Under the pieces are notes generated by a model, which was not told the origin of the DNA, searched no databases, and was given only the letters and a program-made list of their open reading frames with translations. Below, piece after piece: positions 35,907-49,638 of a stretch of 64,000 bases of DNA. Source of the DNA: Liolophura sinensis (Eukaryota; Mollusca; Polyplacophora; Chitonida; Chitonidae); contig NC_088301.1 of the NCBI RefSeq assembly GCF_032854445.1, positions 50,083,187-50,147,186 on the forward strand, written 5' to 3'. The position numbers and the translations under genes are program-made. Within the stretch, counting starts at the first letter, position 1. Every line of letters begins with the position of its first letter.

Positions 35907-38900
35907 ATGGCAGGTATGTGAGATCCAGCTTGTGTTTGATGATATCAAAGTTCATGTTTGCAGAAGTGGATCCAAGTTTATAATGTCCCATTTTTGTTCT
36001 CTTCATTTTCATTTTTTTCTTTTTTCTTTTTTTTTTTTTGTTACAAACTAAAATTACAGTGTTCGTAACATTTACATTGATCTGAAGTGTTGTCACAAAA
36101 AGCTTGATTATATATGTAGCTCTTTGCAGCTACTTAGATGTGGCAGCTAGCAGCTTGTGAAATGTACTTCATATTTGACAATGCATAACCGTGGCAGGTG
36201 TTTATGTATTTGAAGAGTAATTGTTTGTGAATGCTGTGTGCATAAACAGTAAACTAATATAGTGTCTGCAGAATGACATCAGTTGCTGTACACCTGCCTG
36301 TGGCAATATACTAGTTCAGCTAAAGGAATTTATGCTGGTTGTATTACAAAAGCCATATGTAGTTAATATAGCACATAAATGCAGATATGTACTGATCAAA
36401 TCATGGCATTGTGTAACTAAAATGTATTTATATATATATTACAATGTAGCACATGTTCATTATAAAAACCATTTATCTTTGTTGTAAAGTGTAGGTCCAT
36501 TTCCCCAAGTGAAAAAATTATGGGTTTTTCATATATAGCCTTAGACACAGTTTCGGCATTTCCCAGCATTGTATCATAAGCAGAATAATAGATGGTTTTT
36601 TTTGTAGAGAAATCTAAACATTTTGTAGCCTTATATTGCGCAATGATTGCAATGGGAAAACTTAGTATAAATCAATCAACACAGGTGTGCAAGTCTTGCT
36701 TACATAGGTAGATGAACATGGATACATATAAAGGAATAGATATGCGTGACCTGGTTTATAGCGCATGCATACTATACATCCTTGGTTTGAATACCGTAGA
36801 TATATTGGAATCCAGTTCTTGGAACGTCCGATCTAACCCACTTGACCTGACCTAAATATATATGCTCTGGTAGGTGACACCACAGACTTCACTGCTTCAT
36901 TGCACAGGAGAGAAACCAGGGCACGTCAGCATGTGTTTTGATGATTAAAGTACCAGCTGACAGTACAAGTATATGCGGACAGTTTTGTACCTGTCAAAGA
37001 ACATGTATGTTTTATATACAGTACATTGATAAGTATAATCTCCATGGTGACCAAGTGCCGATAGGATCTTCTATCACAGTATCTGCATCTAACTGTGGTT
37101 ACCACCTGTGAACAGGCTTAAATGAAGGAAAGGAAAGCATAGAGGCATATAAATATTCTTTTTTTGGTATACTATAGCAGACCTGTAGCAGACCTGAAAA
37201 TTTGCCCATAAAATGTACATATAGGTATTAAAATCTTACCGGTGATGCTAAAACTTACATTTTTGTAATAGGATATCATCCTGCCTTCCAAACTAAACGC
37301 AAAACATATGTTTTTAGGACCAACAGACCTCACAAAATCAAGCTAAAACAAATAACTATAATAGTCGTGGAGGAAATTTTTGCTTAAATACATGCAGCAT
37401 ATGTAAAAGAAGCATGACCTAGGGGTTGTATGTATGTGTGTACAGGTAGGTGTAATAATGAACCTTCTTGCATATATGGAATTAACATGATTTTTATGTG
37501 TGATTGTAAGAGTTCGCCAGTTTAAATTATTTTTTTTTATATCTTTTTTTTTTGTTTGATCATTGTGCCATTAAACAAGCGTTGAAGTAAGTCTGCTAGT
37601 TGTACATTTTGCATATATATGTGGAACTATTGATATCCCAAACTTTTTTCACCTCGCCCTCTAATTTTAGCTGCGATATTTGCATAGCCCACAACCAATC
37701 CTTCCCAATTAGGTGATAAGAAGTATGGTCATGTAAGTTGTTTTTTTCTGATAAAGACTTCAGAAGGTGATTTATCAAGAAACATGTATATCTTTTCCAT
37801 ATGAGTGAGTGAGTGCTTTGGGTTTAGCGTCATGCTTAACAATTTTTCAGTCGTATGGAGATAATTTTTTCCGTATGACTGTCTGTACTATGGACACTCA
37901 AACATTTCACAACACGTCTGCCCTTCTCTTATGTGGATTACAACCCTTGAAACATTCAAGAATTTCTTTCATCAAATACAGGACTTATCAAACACAAGCA
38001 GTATGACTGGAAGGACTCAAATTTGGCTTTGTTTGGTTCCGACCTGGAAAGAAAGGTGAAAAGTGAGTATACCTGTGCCTTAATTGTCATACTGCAAAAT
38101 CTTCGGGTTTACCATTCCAACAGTTCACAGAACAGTTTGTTGTAATTTAATGCACAAGTAGTGTAACTCTGAAAACATGAAATTTTGTCACTTTAGTTTG
38201 TCTGCATTCAAGAGAACTCAGAATGTGCCATTTGTGTTTGGGGTTACACTGCTGGTGTATTATGTTAAAGGAATCATTGGAACACAATTAAAAGGCTAGC
38301 TTGTAGTTATGTTACCATGGAGACAGGTATAGTTCAGAACCCAGACACTACATTAATCTCTAAATCCATTTATTGGTGCTGTAAAGGCGACATATTCTCA
38401 TGACAGTACATCAAGTTAAATGAATTCAATCTGATTCGAAATTTGTCATGAAGTATTTAGTGGTGGAGTATTACCATATTAGTGTTCATATTCTGTTAGG
38501 GTATTCTTTGAGGTCATATATATTGAATGTACATCTTATATGCTGGCAACCTGCGGATGGTCGTGGGTTTCCCCCCAGGATCTGCCCGAGTTCCTCCCAC
38601 CATAATGCTGGCCTCCGTTGTATAAGTGAAATATTCTCGAGTACGGCGTAAAATACCAATCAAATAAATGAATAAACATATGCTGACATCATGCTGTATA
38701 TTGCATGTTTGGGGAATGGACCAAGGCTGAGTGGTTAAGGTGGTTACTAAGATGCACAAAAAGTGTAGGTTCAAACCCAGATACGGGCCAGCAATTTGTA
38801 ACACCTTGAGAATCCTATGGCTCTCATTCCTTTGTCTTTGGTGGCAGTAAGTGATCAGCGATGCTCATTATGTCATATGTGTCCCGTGGTGCAGACCAAT

Positions 38901-41900
38901 GTTATTTAAAGACCAATTGTCACCATTTTAGTGATGTGTAAATCTGTACATTACACATGAGAAAGTTAAGATCCAGGCTCTCCATGTAGTTTCCTCATAT
39001 ATACCATCGTATAAGTGGAAGACCTTTCAGTATGATGTTAGACAACAATCAAATAAATAAGAAATAAATAAATGCATGTATGAATTACTGTGTTTCCAGA
39101 GGAATCAGCTGGCGGTGAACCAGCCTGGAAAGGAATTGGTCATAATGTTGGTCTAAGGATATGGAGAATAGTGGTAAGTGAACGTGCATGTGGCCTTGTA
39201 CATATGTTTGTATTATCATTGGGGAAAATAGTACTGACTCTTGGAACTTGTTCATATATCTTGGACATGCTGTATCCCATATAGGTGGGACAGGTAAAGT
39301 ATAATTTTAGATGCAATTTTAAAACAGAATTCGTATGACTTGAAGACTAGGATGTATTGTGCAGTTAGGGTCATGTCTGAAATTGGGATAAATTTGAAAA
39401 TATCCCTCACAGAACAGGTAATATTTCTCTATTATGCCAAAAGATGCTCTAATTTTAAGGTCAGATTTGTTGAAGGTTAACGGTAAATCAATTCCACGCA
39501 GTTCAAATCTTCACTTTAATACTTGTGTCACAGAGGCCACAAAAGTGTTCCCTTATTTTACAAGAAGAGCTAACCGTAATAAGAACATGATATAATGCAC
39601 AGTTTTCTTTAGTTTGAAATTGTAACTTAGCTAGAATGTTCTTTGCTTTGATTGTTTGTTGCAGTGTTTGCGTATTTTTTTAAAACTGACAAGCTTTAAA
39701 GCAGCGATAATCTGCTCATGTTGCATTTATCTGTCTTGAGCCATTATTAGGCTGAGCTTGGTTGTCCTAAATTCATTTTGTTCTTCTCCATGGATCACTG
39801 ATTATGGGAGAGCTCTTTTTATTCTGTTCTATACCAGTCCTATAAGTATATGAACTGTTGCTTAAAATAAATAGAAAACATCAAATCTTCCATTAAGTTG
39901 AAGGCCTCACAAGGGATAGTTAATGTTTCCATTACATGTATTTATAGTTTATTTTCTTTTTTTCAAATGTTTACTATTGCAGAAATTTAAGGTGACTGAA
40001 TGGCCAAAGCAAGCCTATGGCAAATTCTTCAGTGGTGACTCATACATCATTTTAAATGTGAGTGTCTTGGGGGTGGTCATGTGAAACGTGTAAAAATCAA
40101 AGAAAAATGGTAACTTGTCAAGTTATGTTTTCTTATTTGCCCAGGTATTCTATGTAAATCTTTGATTTTATATATTTCCTGTAAATTCACTAAATTCCTG
40201 TAAGTGTGAAGATATAAAGTGCTGATAAAATGAGACACTCCCTGTGGACAGTTTGGTGATCTAAGACATCTGTTGTTTATACAAAACTACCCTTGTACTC
40301 TTGCATGACAGTACTTTTGATTTAATGATGTCAGTAGTGAAGTCATGATGATAGAAAGGAAGTGGTCTAATTTTTTTATGTGATCGTTGTCATGCTTGAG
40401 CTGAGTTACTGTCAACATATTCAATAATATTTATTTATTTATTTGATTGGTGTTTTACCCCGTACTCAAGAATATTTCACTTGTATTATGGTGGGTGGAA
40501 ACCGGGCACAACCCGGGGGAAACCCACAACCATCCGCAGGTTGCGGAGAGACCTTCTTACTTATTCAGTAATACATGTACTAATTATTGTTTTGTAAGTT
40601 TTTTATTGAACATAGTAAAGAAAGTACAATAAAATCATGTAGCAAAGCTGTTTCATGCAATTACATAAAATTTATGGTAAGCATAAAAATTTGTTCATTA
40701 GTGAGGTTTGAAATGAATCATATATTTTGACATAAATTCAGTATCAATGTTTTTGTCTTGTAGACGTACAAAGAAGATGGATCAGATGAGTTGCTGTTTG
40801 ATGTCCACTTCTGGATTGGAAGATACAGTACTCAGGTGAATGTTTTGAATTGTAATAAAAATATATAATTCTTTGTGGAGAACAACTTATTAAATATCTC
40901 ATCAATTTTTCACCATAGATTATAAGGCAAAGTTGTGTTTCAGTTGGTATCATTGAATGTGAGCAGTAATTTATTAGACTTTTCGTTTTCTTATGACATG
41001 TATTAAGGACCCACATTTATTGCATGGGGTGAATGCTAGAAAATATTTTGAAATTCACCAATCTATTTGTTTAACCAAATTTACCAAAAATGTATGGAGT
41101 TATCTCCCTTTGTCATTAAATGTATGTCTTAAGTTGTCAGCTTGAGAAGTCACTAAGCCTGAAACAACTCAACTTTTGTGTTTTATTTTTTATTCATTGT
41201 TTACGCAACTCAGTATCTAATCAACATCAACGTAATGCTCTTCACATGCAGTGAAAAAAGTTATTTTCTGTATTGAGTATTTGAAACATTTTTCTACTTA
41301 ATTGTATTTATCTTTTTGTGAAGGATGAGTATGGCACAGCAGCTTACAAGACTGTAGAACTGGACACTTTCCTGGATGACAAGCCAATACAGCACAGGGA
41401 GGTGCAAGGGCATGAGTCTGAACTCTTCAAAAGTTACTTCAAAACAATAACGTTAGTATGAATAAAGAAATATACAACTTATGATTTTGAATTTTTATGT
41501 TAGTCTGTTTTGTATAAATCCTAGACCACTGTACTGTAAATCCTCAACATTTTTGATCTGTAAAGCACTGTCTTTTTTTTTTGTTTTTTTTTTTTGTTTG
41601 CTTTAGGGCAATTGTAAATAGTCAGTTCATGCATTGGGTATTGGTTTTTTACTCCACAGCCTACTGGAGGGAGGGGCAGAATCTGGATTTAATAAGGTGA
41701 AACCCGAGGAATACAAACCACGTCTGCTGCACTTCAAAGGGGACAGGAGGAATGTCACTGTCAAAGAGGTATTTGGAGTTGTCATGTGCTCATTTTCACA
41801 TGTTCCGTGAAGTCAGTCTCAAATTATATACTTTCCTAACCACGAGACAGACAAGGTGCAGGTTCAAACCCAGCCTGAAACAGGATATTTCTAAATAAAA

Positions 41901-44900
41901 ATTTGTTGGGCATGGACCATGTTTGAGGCTTGACCAGCAGTTTGAAAATGGCATTCACTGTACTTCTTCACAGAATAAGGGTATAGAATGATATGAGCTT
42001 AGAGTGACTGCTGTGCATGTATGTATGTATTATTGCTTGTGAGACCTCCTACGTGAATACAGTGTTGCAATTTTTCCAGAACAATGTTGAAAGCAACATT
42101 AAATCCCATGCCAAAGACACAAACCAAATTGTATGCCTATGAAAAATGTGACACAATCAAACGTTTTTAATTTAAATCCCACAATTTAAATTTCAGTTCT
42201 TCTTTTCACTTTAAACTGACGAAGATATCTAAATAATCATTCAACGTTCTCTCCTTTGATGATAAAATTGACCTTTGCCCTTTGCATGTGTCTGCAGGTG
42301 CCGCGGGTGAAGAAGAGCTTGAACTCTGGGGACGTTTTCATCCTGGATTTGGGCCGAATGATTTATCAGTGGAACGGTTCAGGCAGCAACAAGGATGAAA
42401 GAATGAAGGTGAGCAGTCATGTAGCTATGCTGGATAATGGCAAATTTTCCTCAGCGTGCTGTAAAAGTAGTGGACTTTAGTAGTGGAAAATCTGTATTAC
42501 AATACACCTTAAAGGTCCATCTGGATTTTGGTGCAAAGTCTTTATCAGTCTAGTTAGAAAATGATGTGTAAATCTCTGGTTTGCGGACGGAGACGTCTTT
42601 AAAGACAATAATGTGTAAGTTTTGATAAAGGATCATTTTTACGTGTTAAAGGGTAGCATTGAATGATTTCAGTTATGAAATGTGCATCATGGAATTCCGT
42701 TACTGATTAAGTTTCATCCACTTGTACTGAATTTTCTTAGAAATGTTTTCCATCTTACAAGAGCTTACATTTTATGTTATGATACATTGTAGGCCATGCA
42801 ATACCTGATCGAGTTGAAAAGTGAAAGAGCAGGAAAGGCTCAGTCTGAAACCATAGAAGAAGATTCCACGGACCAAGATGTAAGTAACAAGACAGCTTTT
42901 GTGTAAGCTGTCAATTATGCAGGCCCAAAACAGGATCAAAAGAAAGAATTCTGAAATAAAGATGTGTACATGTAAATGCTTTTGTGTGATAATATTCTTC
43001 ATGGATATTTCTGATTGCCAAATCAAAGTTTTCTGTCAGAAGCTTTTCATTTGATGACACAGCATTTAATAGCGTTCATATTTCATCTTCTGTTGTAAGC
43101 AGGGGAGAGTCAGATGTTTAGAAAAAATATAGAAATTCTCTAATTCTAAATTTAGAATTTGAAAAAGAAGTGTTAAAAGAAATAACGGTATACTGCTTGC
43201 ATGTTAGTGAGCCTGTATCAGGGGACATAACTCTAGCATTGCTCTGTTTCTTTATGGCAGCATGAGTTTTATGCCAACCTAAACGGTACAGAAGAACAGT
43301 GTGAGAAGAATCATTCTCCAACTAGCAAAGAACAGGAACTTTTCAGGTGAGCTAAGACTTTCTGGAAGCAGAATTTTGTCATAGTTACAGTAAATTAAAC
43401 GTGGAGACAACCAAAATGCTTCATTGACTGTCTTTTGCCTTGAAGTTATCTGGGCTTAGATGGCTTTGTTGGACAGCTTCCATTATTCCTTTACCCTCCC
43501 ATCTCCAGTGTAATGACTTGGTTGGCCTTTTTGTGTAAGTGTTATTTATTAGTTGGAATGATTGATAGCAAAGCTTATTTCTGTGTACATGACATAACAA
43601 AGCGTAATTGTACAGTTGGAACGTTAATCTGTTGTATAAGGATTGGCGCAGGTCAAATTGAAGATAGGAACAGAAACGGAAAGTGTTGTAATGTAATTGA
43701 CACAATAGGGATATAGTACTGTATTTCGCCAGTTTATCGTTTTTGCAGTGACACATTTTGCTTGAATCTGAGTGATTCATTCATCCATAGGACTTTTTTT
43801 TGTGTAGTTTGTTTAATGTCTTCTGAGAAAAACTTAAGGGTTGGTAAGGTACAAGGTGTTGTACAATAGGTGAATTACTTTACTTTGGTTGATATTCTTT
43901 GAAATCTCTAAAATTTATAAATTTGAGGTGTTCGATTTGTGATTACATGAAAATGTCACTGTGCTAATGATAATTCTTGCTTGTTTATCTAGACTGTCAG
44001 ACTCTACAGGAAGCATGAAATTCAAGTTGGAGAAGAAAGGAATGGTCCAACTACGAGATTTTGACAGCAAGGTTAGACAATTAACAGTTTATTCCTAACA
44101 CATCATGGAAATCTGTGAAAATCTTGTCTGTAAAAGGAAACTATCCAATCCTCCTATTATAGCCTATTACAAGCTTTTTGGATATTAACTAATAAACATT
44201 TAAAATGAAGTTATTGCTCTGTTTGCTGACTGATAATATAAGACACTTAATGCGAAGCAAACATAAGGTGTAATATAATTAAAGCATATATTTCATTCAT
44301 TACCTGTCATAATTTTACAACGTTTTGGAAGCATTTCCATCTGAATGAATTAATCACTATTTCAATGTACTTCAGATAAGAATGGTTTTATTCCTGTTGT
44401 AGGATGTTTTTGTGCTTGATACTAAGAAAGACCTGATTGTGTGGGTTGGGAAAGATGCCTCACAGAATGAAAAAAAGAATGCATTGACATATGCTCATGT
44501 AAGTGAAAACATGTATGAAGTATTTATGTATTTGTTTCATTGATTTGTGTTTTACACCTCACTCAAGAACATTTCACTTATACGATGGTGGCCAGTGTTA
44601 TGGTGGGAGGAAATCAAATATTTATGTAACATGTATGATTTTTAATGTCATCATTAAATGATGGGATACTCATTTATAGGAAAAAATGAAAGGTTTGACT
44701 GTGAGAAGTATCACAGGGATACTTTTAAATCCTACAGATTGAAATTCCTTTAATTAAAAATTATTCATTCAGTAATCCACTATTGAGTGTAAATGTATAC
44801 AGGTATATTGATCTTGTTTTGAGCTTTTGCTGGAAAGTGTTTGTCAGTATTTCGTCACATTCAGATGATGCATATTTTCAAAATGAGCCAATTTATACTG

Positions 44901-45037
44901 GTGTAGTGATGTAGTGCAAATATGCTTCTTTTTCTTTTCAGTATTACCTTATGAAGAGCCAAACTCCATTTTTGCCTGTAACATGTGTGAAGGAAGGGAA
45001 AAAGTGTAAACTTTTTAACGTTGCCTTGCAAGCTTAA
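35907..45037 (+). CDS. Gelsolin-like actin-severing/capping protein, three domains (gene B)
   Basis: Coding exons: 35907-35913, 37982-38062, 39100-39173, 39983-40057, 40764-40835, 41324-41451, 41660-41768, 42298-42408, 42793-42879, 43261-43346, 43993-44071, 44403-44498 and 44942-45037 (TAA). Every border is AG/GT and the frame closes to 366 residues. G1 (about 36-150) has [17 protein letters not shown] (71-79), DVHFWIG (92-98) and [10 protein letters not shown] (126-135). G2 (about 150-260) has GGAESGF (150-156), basic residues suited to phosphoinositide/actin contact, and DVFILDLG (194-201). G3 (about 275-366) has [20 protein letters not shown] from 304. There is no headpiece, so this is not villin. 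Family knowledge: Ca2+-regulated severing and capping of F-actin in the cytosol. Introns 2 and 7 hold SINE-like insertions. The gene is divergent from A and convergent with C. Confidence 0.93.
37803..37861 (-). mobile_element. Fragment of the second dispersed repeat family
   Basis: GAGTGAGTGAGTGCTTTGGG and AACAATTTTTCAGTCGTATG match the start of the repeat at 21327. It lies in intron 1 of gene B, 120 bp before exon 2. Confidence 0.6.
38540..38675 (+). mobile_element. SINE, 5' truncated
   Basis: It starts at GCTGGCAACCTGCGGATGG and runs through CCTCCCACCATAATGCTGG to CAAATAAATGAATAAA. It lies in intron 2 of gene B. Confidence 0.87.
38712..39075 (+). mobile_element. tRNA-headed SINE of a different type
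   Basis: The head GGCTGAGTGGTTAAGGTGG...GTGTAGGTTCAAACCC has A-box and B-box-like sequences, closer to a Leu/Ser-type tRNA than the main family. It ends with CAATCAAATAAATAAGAAATAAATAAATG, 24 bp before exon 3 of gene B. The body is unlike the main SINE. Confidence 0.5.
40427..40566 (-). mobile_element. tRNA-derived SINE, partial
   Basis: Minus orientation in intron 4 of gene B. It carries the tail TTTATTTATTTATTTGATTG and the body to CCATCCGCAGGTTGCGGAGA, with one internal deletion. Confidence 0.85.
41832..42110 (+). mobile_element. Possible second-type SINE in intron 7 of gene B
   Basis: AACCACGAGACAGACAAGGTGCAGGTTCAAACCCAG contains a B-box-like GGTTCAAACCC preceded by a reduced A-box region. 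The segment ends with GAAAGCAACATTAAATCCC, a 3' end seen in other mollusc repeats. Its boundaries are uncertain. Confidence 0.35.
44530..44614 (-). mobile_element. SINE tail fragment
   Basis: TTTCATTGATTTGTGTTTTAC, CACTCAAGAACATTTCACTT and TTATGGTGGGAGGAAAT match the 3' part of the main SINE. It lies in intron 12 of gene B, 30 bp after exon 12. Confidence 0.75.
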
Positions 45038-46674
45038 GCTAGCTACAGTATTCTGACATCTGGACATTGTGTCATATATTGTGTCTTAAACCATCATAGA
45101 TAGAGGATTTCCTTTTCCATAAACTAAACAGTGGTACATTGTGATAAACAAAAGAAAACACAAATAATACAATTTTCTTGGTTATGTCTGTAAAATACAA
45201 ATGTTTTTAAGTAAGTAGGTGCAAATGTATGGTTTTCTTAAGGTGTGTCTTATTTTTCCTGTTGAATTAAGCAGAAAAATGTTGCATATATTATATCCTT
45301 GGCTAAAGAAATTGAAACTAATGCTTTTATACATGGTTATATACGTATATGTATATATATGCTTTTTAAAAATAGGCCCACTGACAAAGAAGAACCGAAC
45401 AGATTTTTTTAAATTTTCATATTTTTAAATCACTTTTATAGGTCTTAATTTAGAGTGGAGTTCCTCTACAGTTTCTTTTTTAAAAAGTGCACATGATAAA
45501 GATAAACACTATATTGCCTCTCATGTCATAATATAACATGTTAATAGATTTTATCTCTCTTTTAATCATATTCAATATTGTGAATGTAGTGATCACATGT
45601 GTTTGTTTTAATGTCATCAAATGTCTCCTGTTCCCTTTGTCCCAAGTGGGCTATCCTAATCCCTCAACCTTTTTTACCACCACTGTGACCAATACTTTGA
45701 AACATTCTGACAGAACTATGGGGTGTAGAGAAATAATCTGCAGTTTTAGGACGTGGCAGAAGCAAATCATTTTTGGTCTCATTTTCACAATAATTCAGTG
45801 CATAAATAGCACTGAAAAAAACTGCTTCAGTGGTTAAAAAGGTTGAAGATTTACACAAAGTCACACATATTTTATCATTTATTTACCATGTGTTTACCAA
45901 GGTTTTTAAGTCTATAATAACTTCCTGTTTTGGAGTTTATTATAACATCTTCATATATTAAATTCATATATGTTAACTTAGAATAAGTTTTCTGAATTGA
46001 AACATGATTTACTATTGCTTCATCTACTGTTACATAATTGCATGAATATTGTGTCTAGAAAGCAGTCTGTCATGTTCCATGCAGTTTTCTAAAGGCAGTA
46101 CACTGTCAAGAGCAGCTTTAAAGTAACCTCAATTTGGAAAGTGCGCAGGTGTAATACAAATACATGTGTGTGTTTACTTGAGTAAAGTATAAAAGTTGTG
46201 GTGAAAATCTTATAATAGCATTATATGGGAGACAGTTATGCAGAAAGCTTATGAATACAAAGTTTTGTGAAACTGGATTAGTATAGATATATGTACTGTT
46301 GTGTGATGTTTTGTGTCAAATACATGTTTCAAGTTATACTTGTTGATGAAGTCATTTTATTTCCTAAGGGTATACCTAATATAGGTGTGTTTAGTAATAT
46401 GTAAAGAGTACATGTGGCCAAAACACTTGCTTACATGTATACGTGGTATAGTTCCTTAATATGGTAACATGTACTCGAGAGAATTTGCGTCAGATTTTGT
46501 ACATGCGCCAGATTTTGTACATTTATTGTGCATAATATGCACTCCCGTTTTCTTGATCTATAAAACTAAGTGTAAATTAACGGTGTTTACATACCTGATA
46601 ATTTCTTAACTGTGACCTTAAACACTGACCTACCAATCAATCGCAATTGGAATCATCCTTTCTGAAACAAACAA

Positions 46675-46719
<45 letters not shown>
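46675..46719. repeat. TA microsatellite
   Basis: An AT dinucleotide run with one C interruption. Confidence 0.93.
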
Positions 46720-46721
<2 letters not shown>

Positions 46722-46821
46722 GTATCTTGATAATGTGCCTTGTGGGGGCGATACATTTTCTGCCCGCAGCCCAGGGTTAAGCGGAATTTGATATACAATG
46801 ATGATACAGATGGACCAAGCT

Positions 46822-47095
46822 CATGAACTCCGTGGCTGAGTGGTTAGCGTGCCAGCACGGCGCAATGATTCGGGAACCAGTGATTCACCAATTAATGCAT
46901 GCGGTCGCTCTGAGTACAGCTCATCCTGGCCCCCTCTCTGAACGTACATGGGAAGTTCTGTCCGCAACCCGTGGATGGACGTAGGATTCCCTCTGGCTCA
47001 GTCCCAGTTTCCTCCCGCCACAATGCGAGCCGCCCTCCTATAAGGGAAATATTCTTGATTACAGCGTAAAACACCAATATAATAAATAAAAGAAC
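46822..47095 (+). mobile_element. Full-length tRNA-derived SINE, diverged
   Basis: The head is CTCCGTGGCTGAGTGGTTAGCG. The body has many substitutions (GAGTACAGCTCATCC in the B-box region) and the tail is CAATATAATAAATAAAAG. It is older than the 47.5-kb copy, judging by divergence. No clear target duplication was seen. Confidence 0.82.
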
Positions 47096-47521
47096 CATAT
47101 ACATCACATTTACTGACCCCAGTCAGTGTCATGCACATAGACGCTTTTTAGAGTGAAAGCGTTTGTTAAAATATACCACTATATATCAAGTGATGGTCAT
47201 CTTACGGGTCATCTTTCCCATGTGTGACGTAATGGTTTGAGTCCCATATTGATTGAAGACACGTAGTCTAAGTTCTTCAACGAGAAAATAAGACACCGCA
47301 AACCGCCATCTTTGTGACGGGTTTGAAATTTCAATTCATGTACGGTGTAGTTGGTTTGGCTGTGGCTTACAGGCACGTACTTATGGGCCGAATTATGAGA
47401 GGGTGGTGGTCTGTAACTGCGCTCCGACCAACGTCCTCCGCTATTTGTGAGTGTACAGCGTTGAACACCGAGGCACGAAATAAATGTGACAAACGTTGAC
47501 GTGATGTACATGTCCTACAGC

Positions 47522-47712
47522 TCAGTCGGTTAGCACACTAGCGCAGCGTAATGACCCAGAAGCCTCTCACCAATGCGGTTGCTGTGAGTTCAAGTCCAGC
47601 TCATGCTTCCCCCGGGCTGTGCCCGGTTTTTTCCGACCATAATGCTGGTCGCCGTCGTATAAGTGAAATATTCTTGAGTACGGCGTAAAACACCAATCAA
47701 ATAAATAAATAC
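47522..47712 (+). mobile_element. tRNA-derived SINE with internal deletion and target-site duplication
   Basis: A near-consensus head (TCAGTCGGTTAGCACACTAG, GAGTTCAAGTCCAGCTC) jumps to CCCCCGGGCTGTGCCCGG, losing about 70 bp, and then runs to the CAAATAAATAAATA tail. TACATGTCCTACAGC (47507-47521) and TACATGTCATACAGC (47719-47733) flank it with one mismatch. Confidence 0.87.
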
Positions 47713-48164
47713 ATCAAATACATGTCATACAGCGTCGTTTGAAGCCGCATCATATCAATAAGTGGTATATGCTGATAAGCTCTAGCAGCCGTCTAAATCC
47801 ATGCGTAGGTCCATCAACGATTTCAAAATCTTGAAGAGATCATTTACAGTTTTCACTAATCATATCCTCTACGAAAAGAATGTAACAAATCTACATGCGT
47901 CGTAACAGACATTTAGAAATATACCAAGCGTCTAACATAAAGGACCGTGGAGGTAAATAATCCATCTACTCTCTGAAAACGACTGTGTAAAATTACTACA
48001 CAATGTTGTGTATCTCCAGATATCTGTATCTGCAGTACACAAATGGTTTAATTTTTAATGTTAAAAGTACACATTATATACCACTGATACACATATTATT
48101 GTGGATGTGCAAATTTGTAGTAGACCTACACAGTCGTTTCCATAGAACAATTTCCAATTGAGGA

Positions 48165-48800
48165 TTGTTGTCAACAACTGCTGTCAGCTTCTAAATTTAG
48201 CTTGCAACTGTTTACATATGCTGAGTTCAGGGCCTGCTGTCTGCCTCTGCCTTAGAATGTTCCAGAATACGCTCAGTTCGGGGCCCGTTTGTTTACAACA
48301 AGTGTTCAAGAATATTCTTATTCTAGAAAACTCCACCAGTCTATATAAGACCTATGGAAGCAGGTCAAAGGAGGAGAAAGGAGAATTATTGAGAGTTTTG
48401 GATGCTTTCGCTGTGTATTACTTTAGTAGGCCTTTTGTGCTGAATTTTGGTGTCTTTATAGCCTCTGGCTTTGTTATATCTCCACCGAGCACTTGTTCAG
48501 TTTGAACTTGTATATTTAATTTGTGCTCCTGTGTACACAGTGCTTATTAGTACACGGACCCTGTCTGTGGAATTTTGTGTATATTTCGTCATACTGTCAT
48601 AACATACTGCTATCCTTTCTTGTTAAACTTAAGTACTTTAGTATTTGTGAAAGTCTTGTTATCTGTTCTTGTTAAACCTAATAAATTGTTGTAAAATAAA
48701 ATCTGCTGGTTTTGGTTACTTTTTGTGCGGCTAAACTGTCGTGTATTTCGAACAAGCCATCTCTTTATAATACAGACAGTTTGGGTCATAACAGGATCCA
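48165..48800 (+). mobile_element. Possible solo LTR or retroelement fragment
   Basis: TATATAA lies at 48342-48348. About 340 bp downstream are tandem AATAAA signals (48680-48685, 48695-48700) followed by a T/G-rich stretch. TTTGGGTCATAACAGGATCC near 48779-48798 could be the start of a primer-binding region after an LTR end. No gag/pol coding sequence follows. The boundaries are tentative. Confidence 0.28.
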
Positions 48801-49190
48801 CACAAGCTGGAAAAGAATGGAATAGGCCAAGCAAAAATATTCGTTGCTAACAAGCAGTCTGCTGTAGACCGTTAAATGCACAGTATAATATCCTTTTCCG
48901 TCCAATGCTGGTTTGTGAAACAAGTTGTGTCTTACGAATTATACTGTGAACATATGAGAGTGTCTTTATTAGAAATTTATTACGAAACTAGACTGATAAA
49001 CAGGTGCCCCCTTCCTCAATGAAATTACACTTTACACGATGTGCCGTTAGCTGACGTAAATAGCATTGAGATTTCATTTACAGAATACTGTATTTTATCT
49101 GTATAGATATACAATAATATATTTAAGCTTATCTAACATCCAGCTTGACAATATATGAATAAATATATAAAAAGGTTTGGTTCAAATATC

Positions 49191-49201
49191 CCCCCCCCCC
49201 C
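49191..49201. repeat. C homopolymer
   Basis: A run of 11 C. Confidence 0.9.
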
Positions 49202-49638
49202 ACCCATTTCCCTCCATTACCTCACTTTGTTTCACACTAAAAAAAAAAAGCATGGAATTATAGAAATTGAACGGGTAAACCTATTCTACACGACGATTTC
49301 AAAGTTTGCATATTACCACTGGACCAATGCCGACAACTAGACACCAAATATGTGGAAATGATTTTGGTTCACGTAATCATATTTTTATTAAGAAGGGAAT
49401 ACCCCTTAAAACGCCTTAGTGTAGCAAAATCTCTTTTTGACCCTACTTTTGCCTCTTGATGAAACAAAAAGTAGGCCTATAAATCGCATCACTCCAGTTT
49501 TTCACACACATGATCTTCAGTAAATGTACTCCATATTCAAGCAAGAAGTGTTTTTCTGCATGAAAAAAATTACACTTTACTGCTGCACCGAAGTGAAGGA
49601 TTTCCTATCTAGTTGCAAGGGGTCCTTTAATTAGTCCA

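Noticed and set aside
48158-48505. 115-codon plus-strand frame
   Set aside because: It lies in an LTR-like stretch and shows no recognisable domain.
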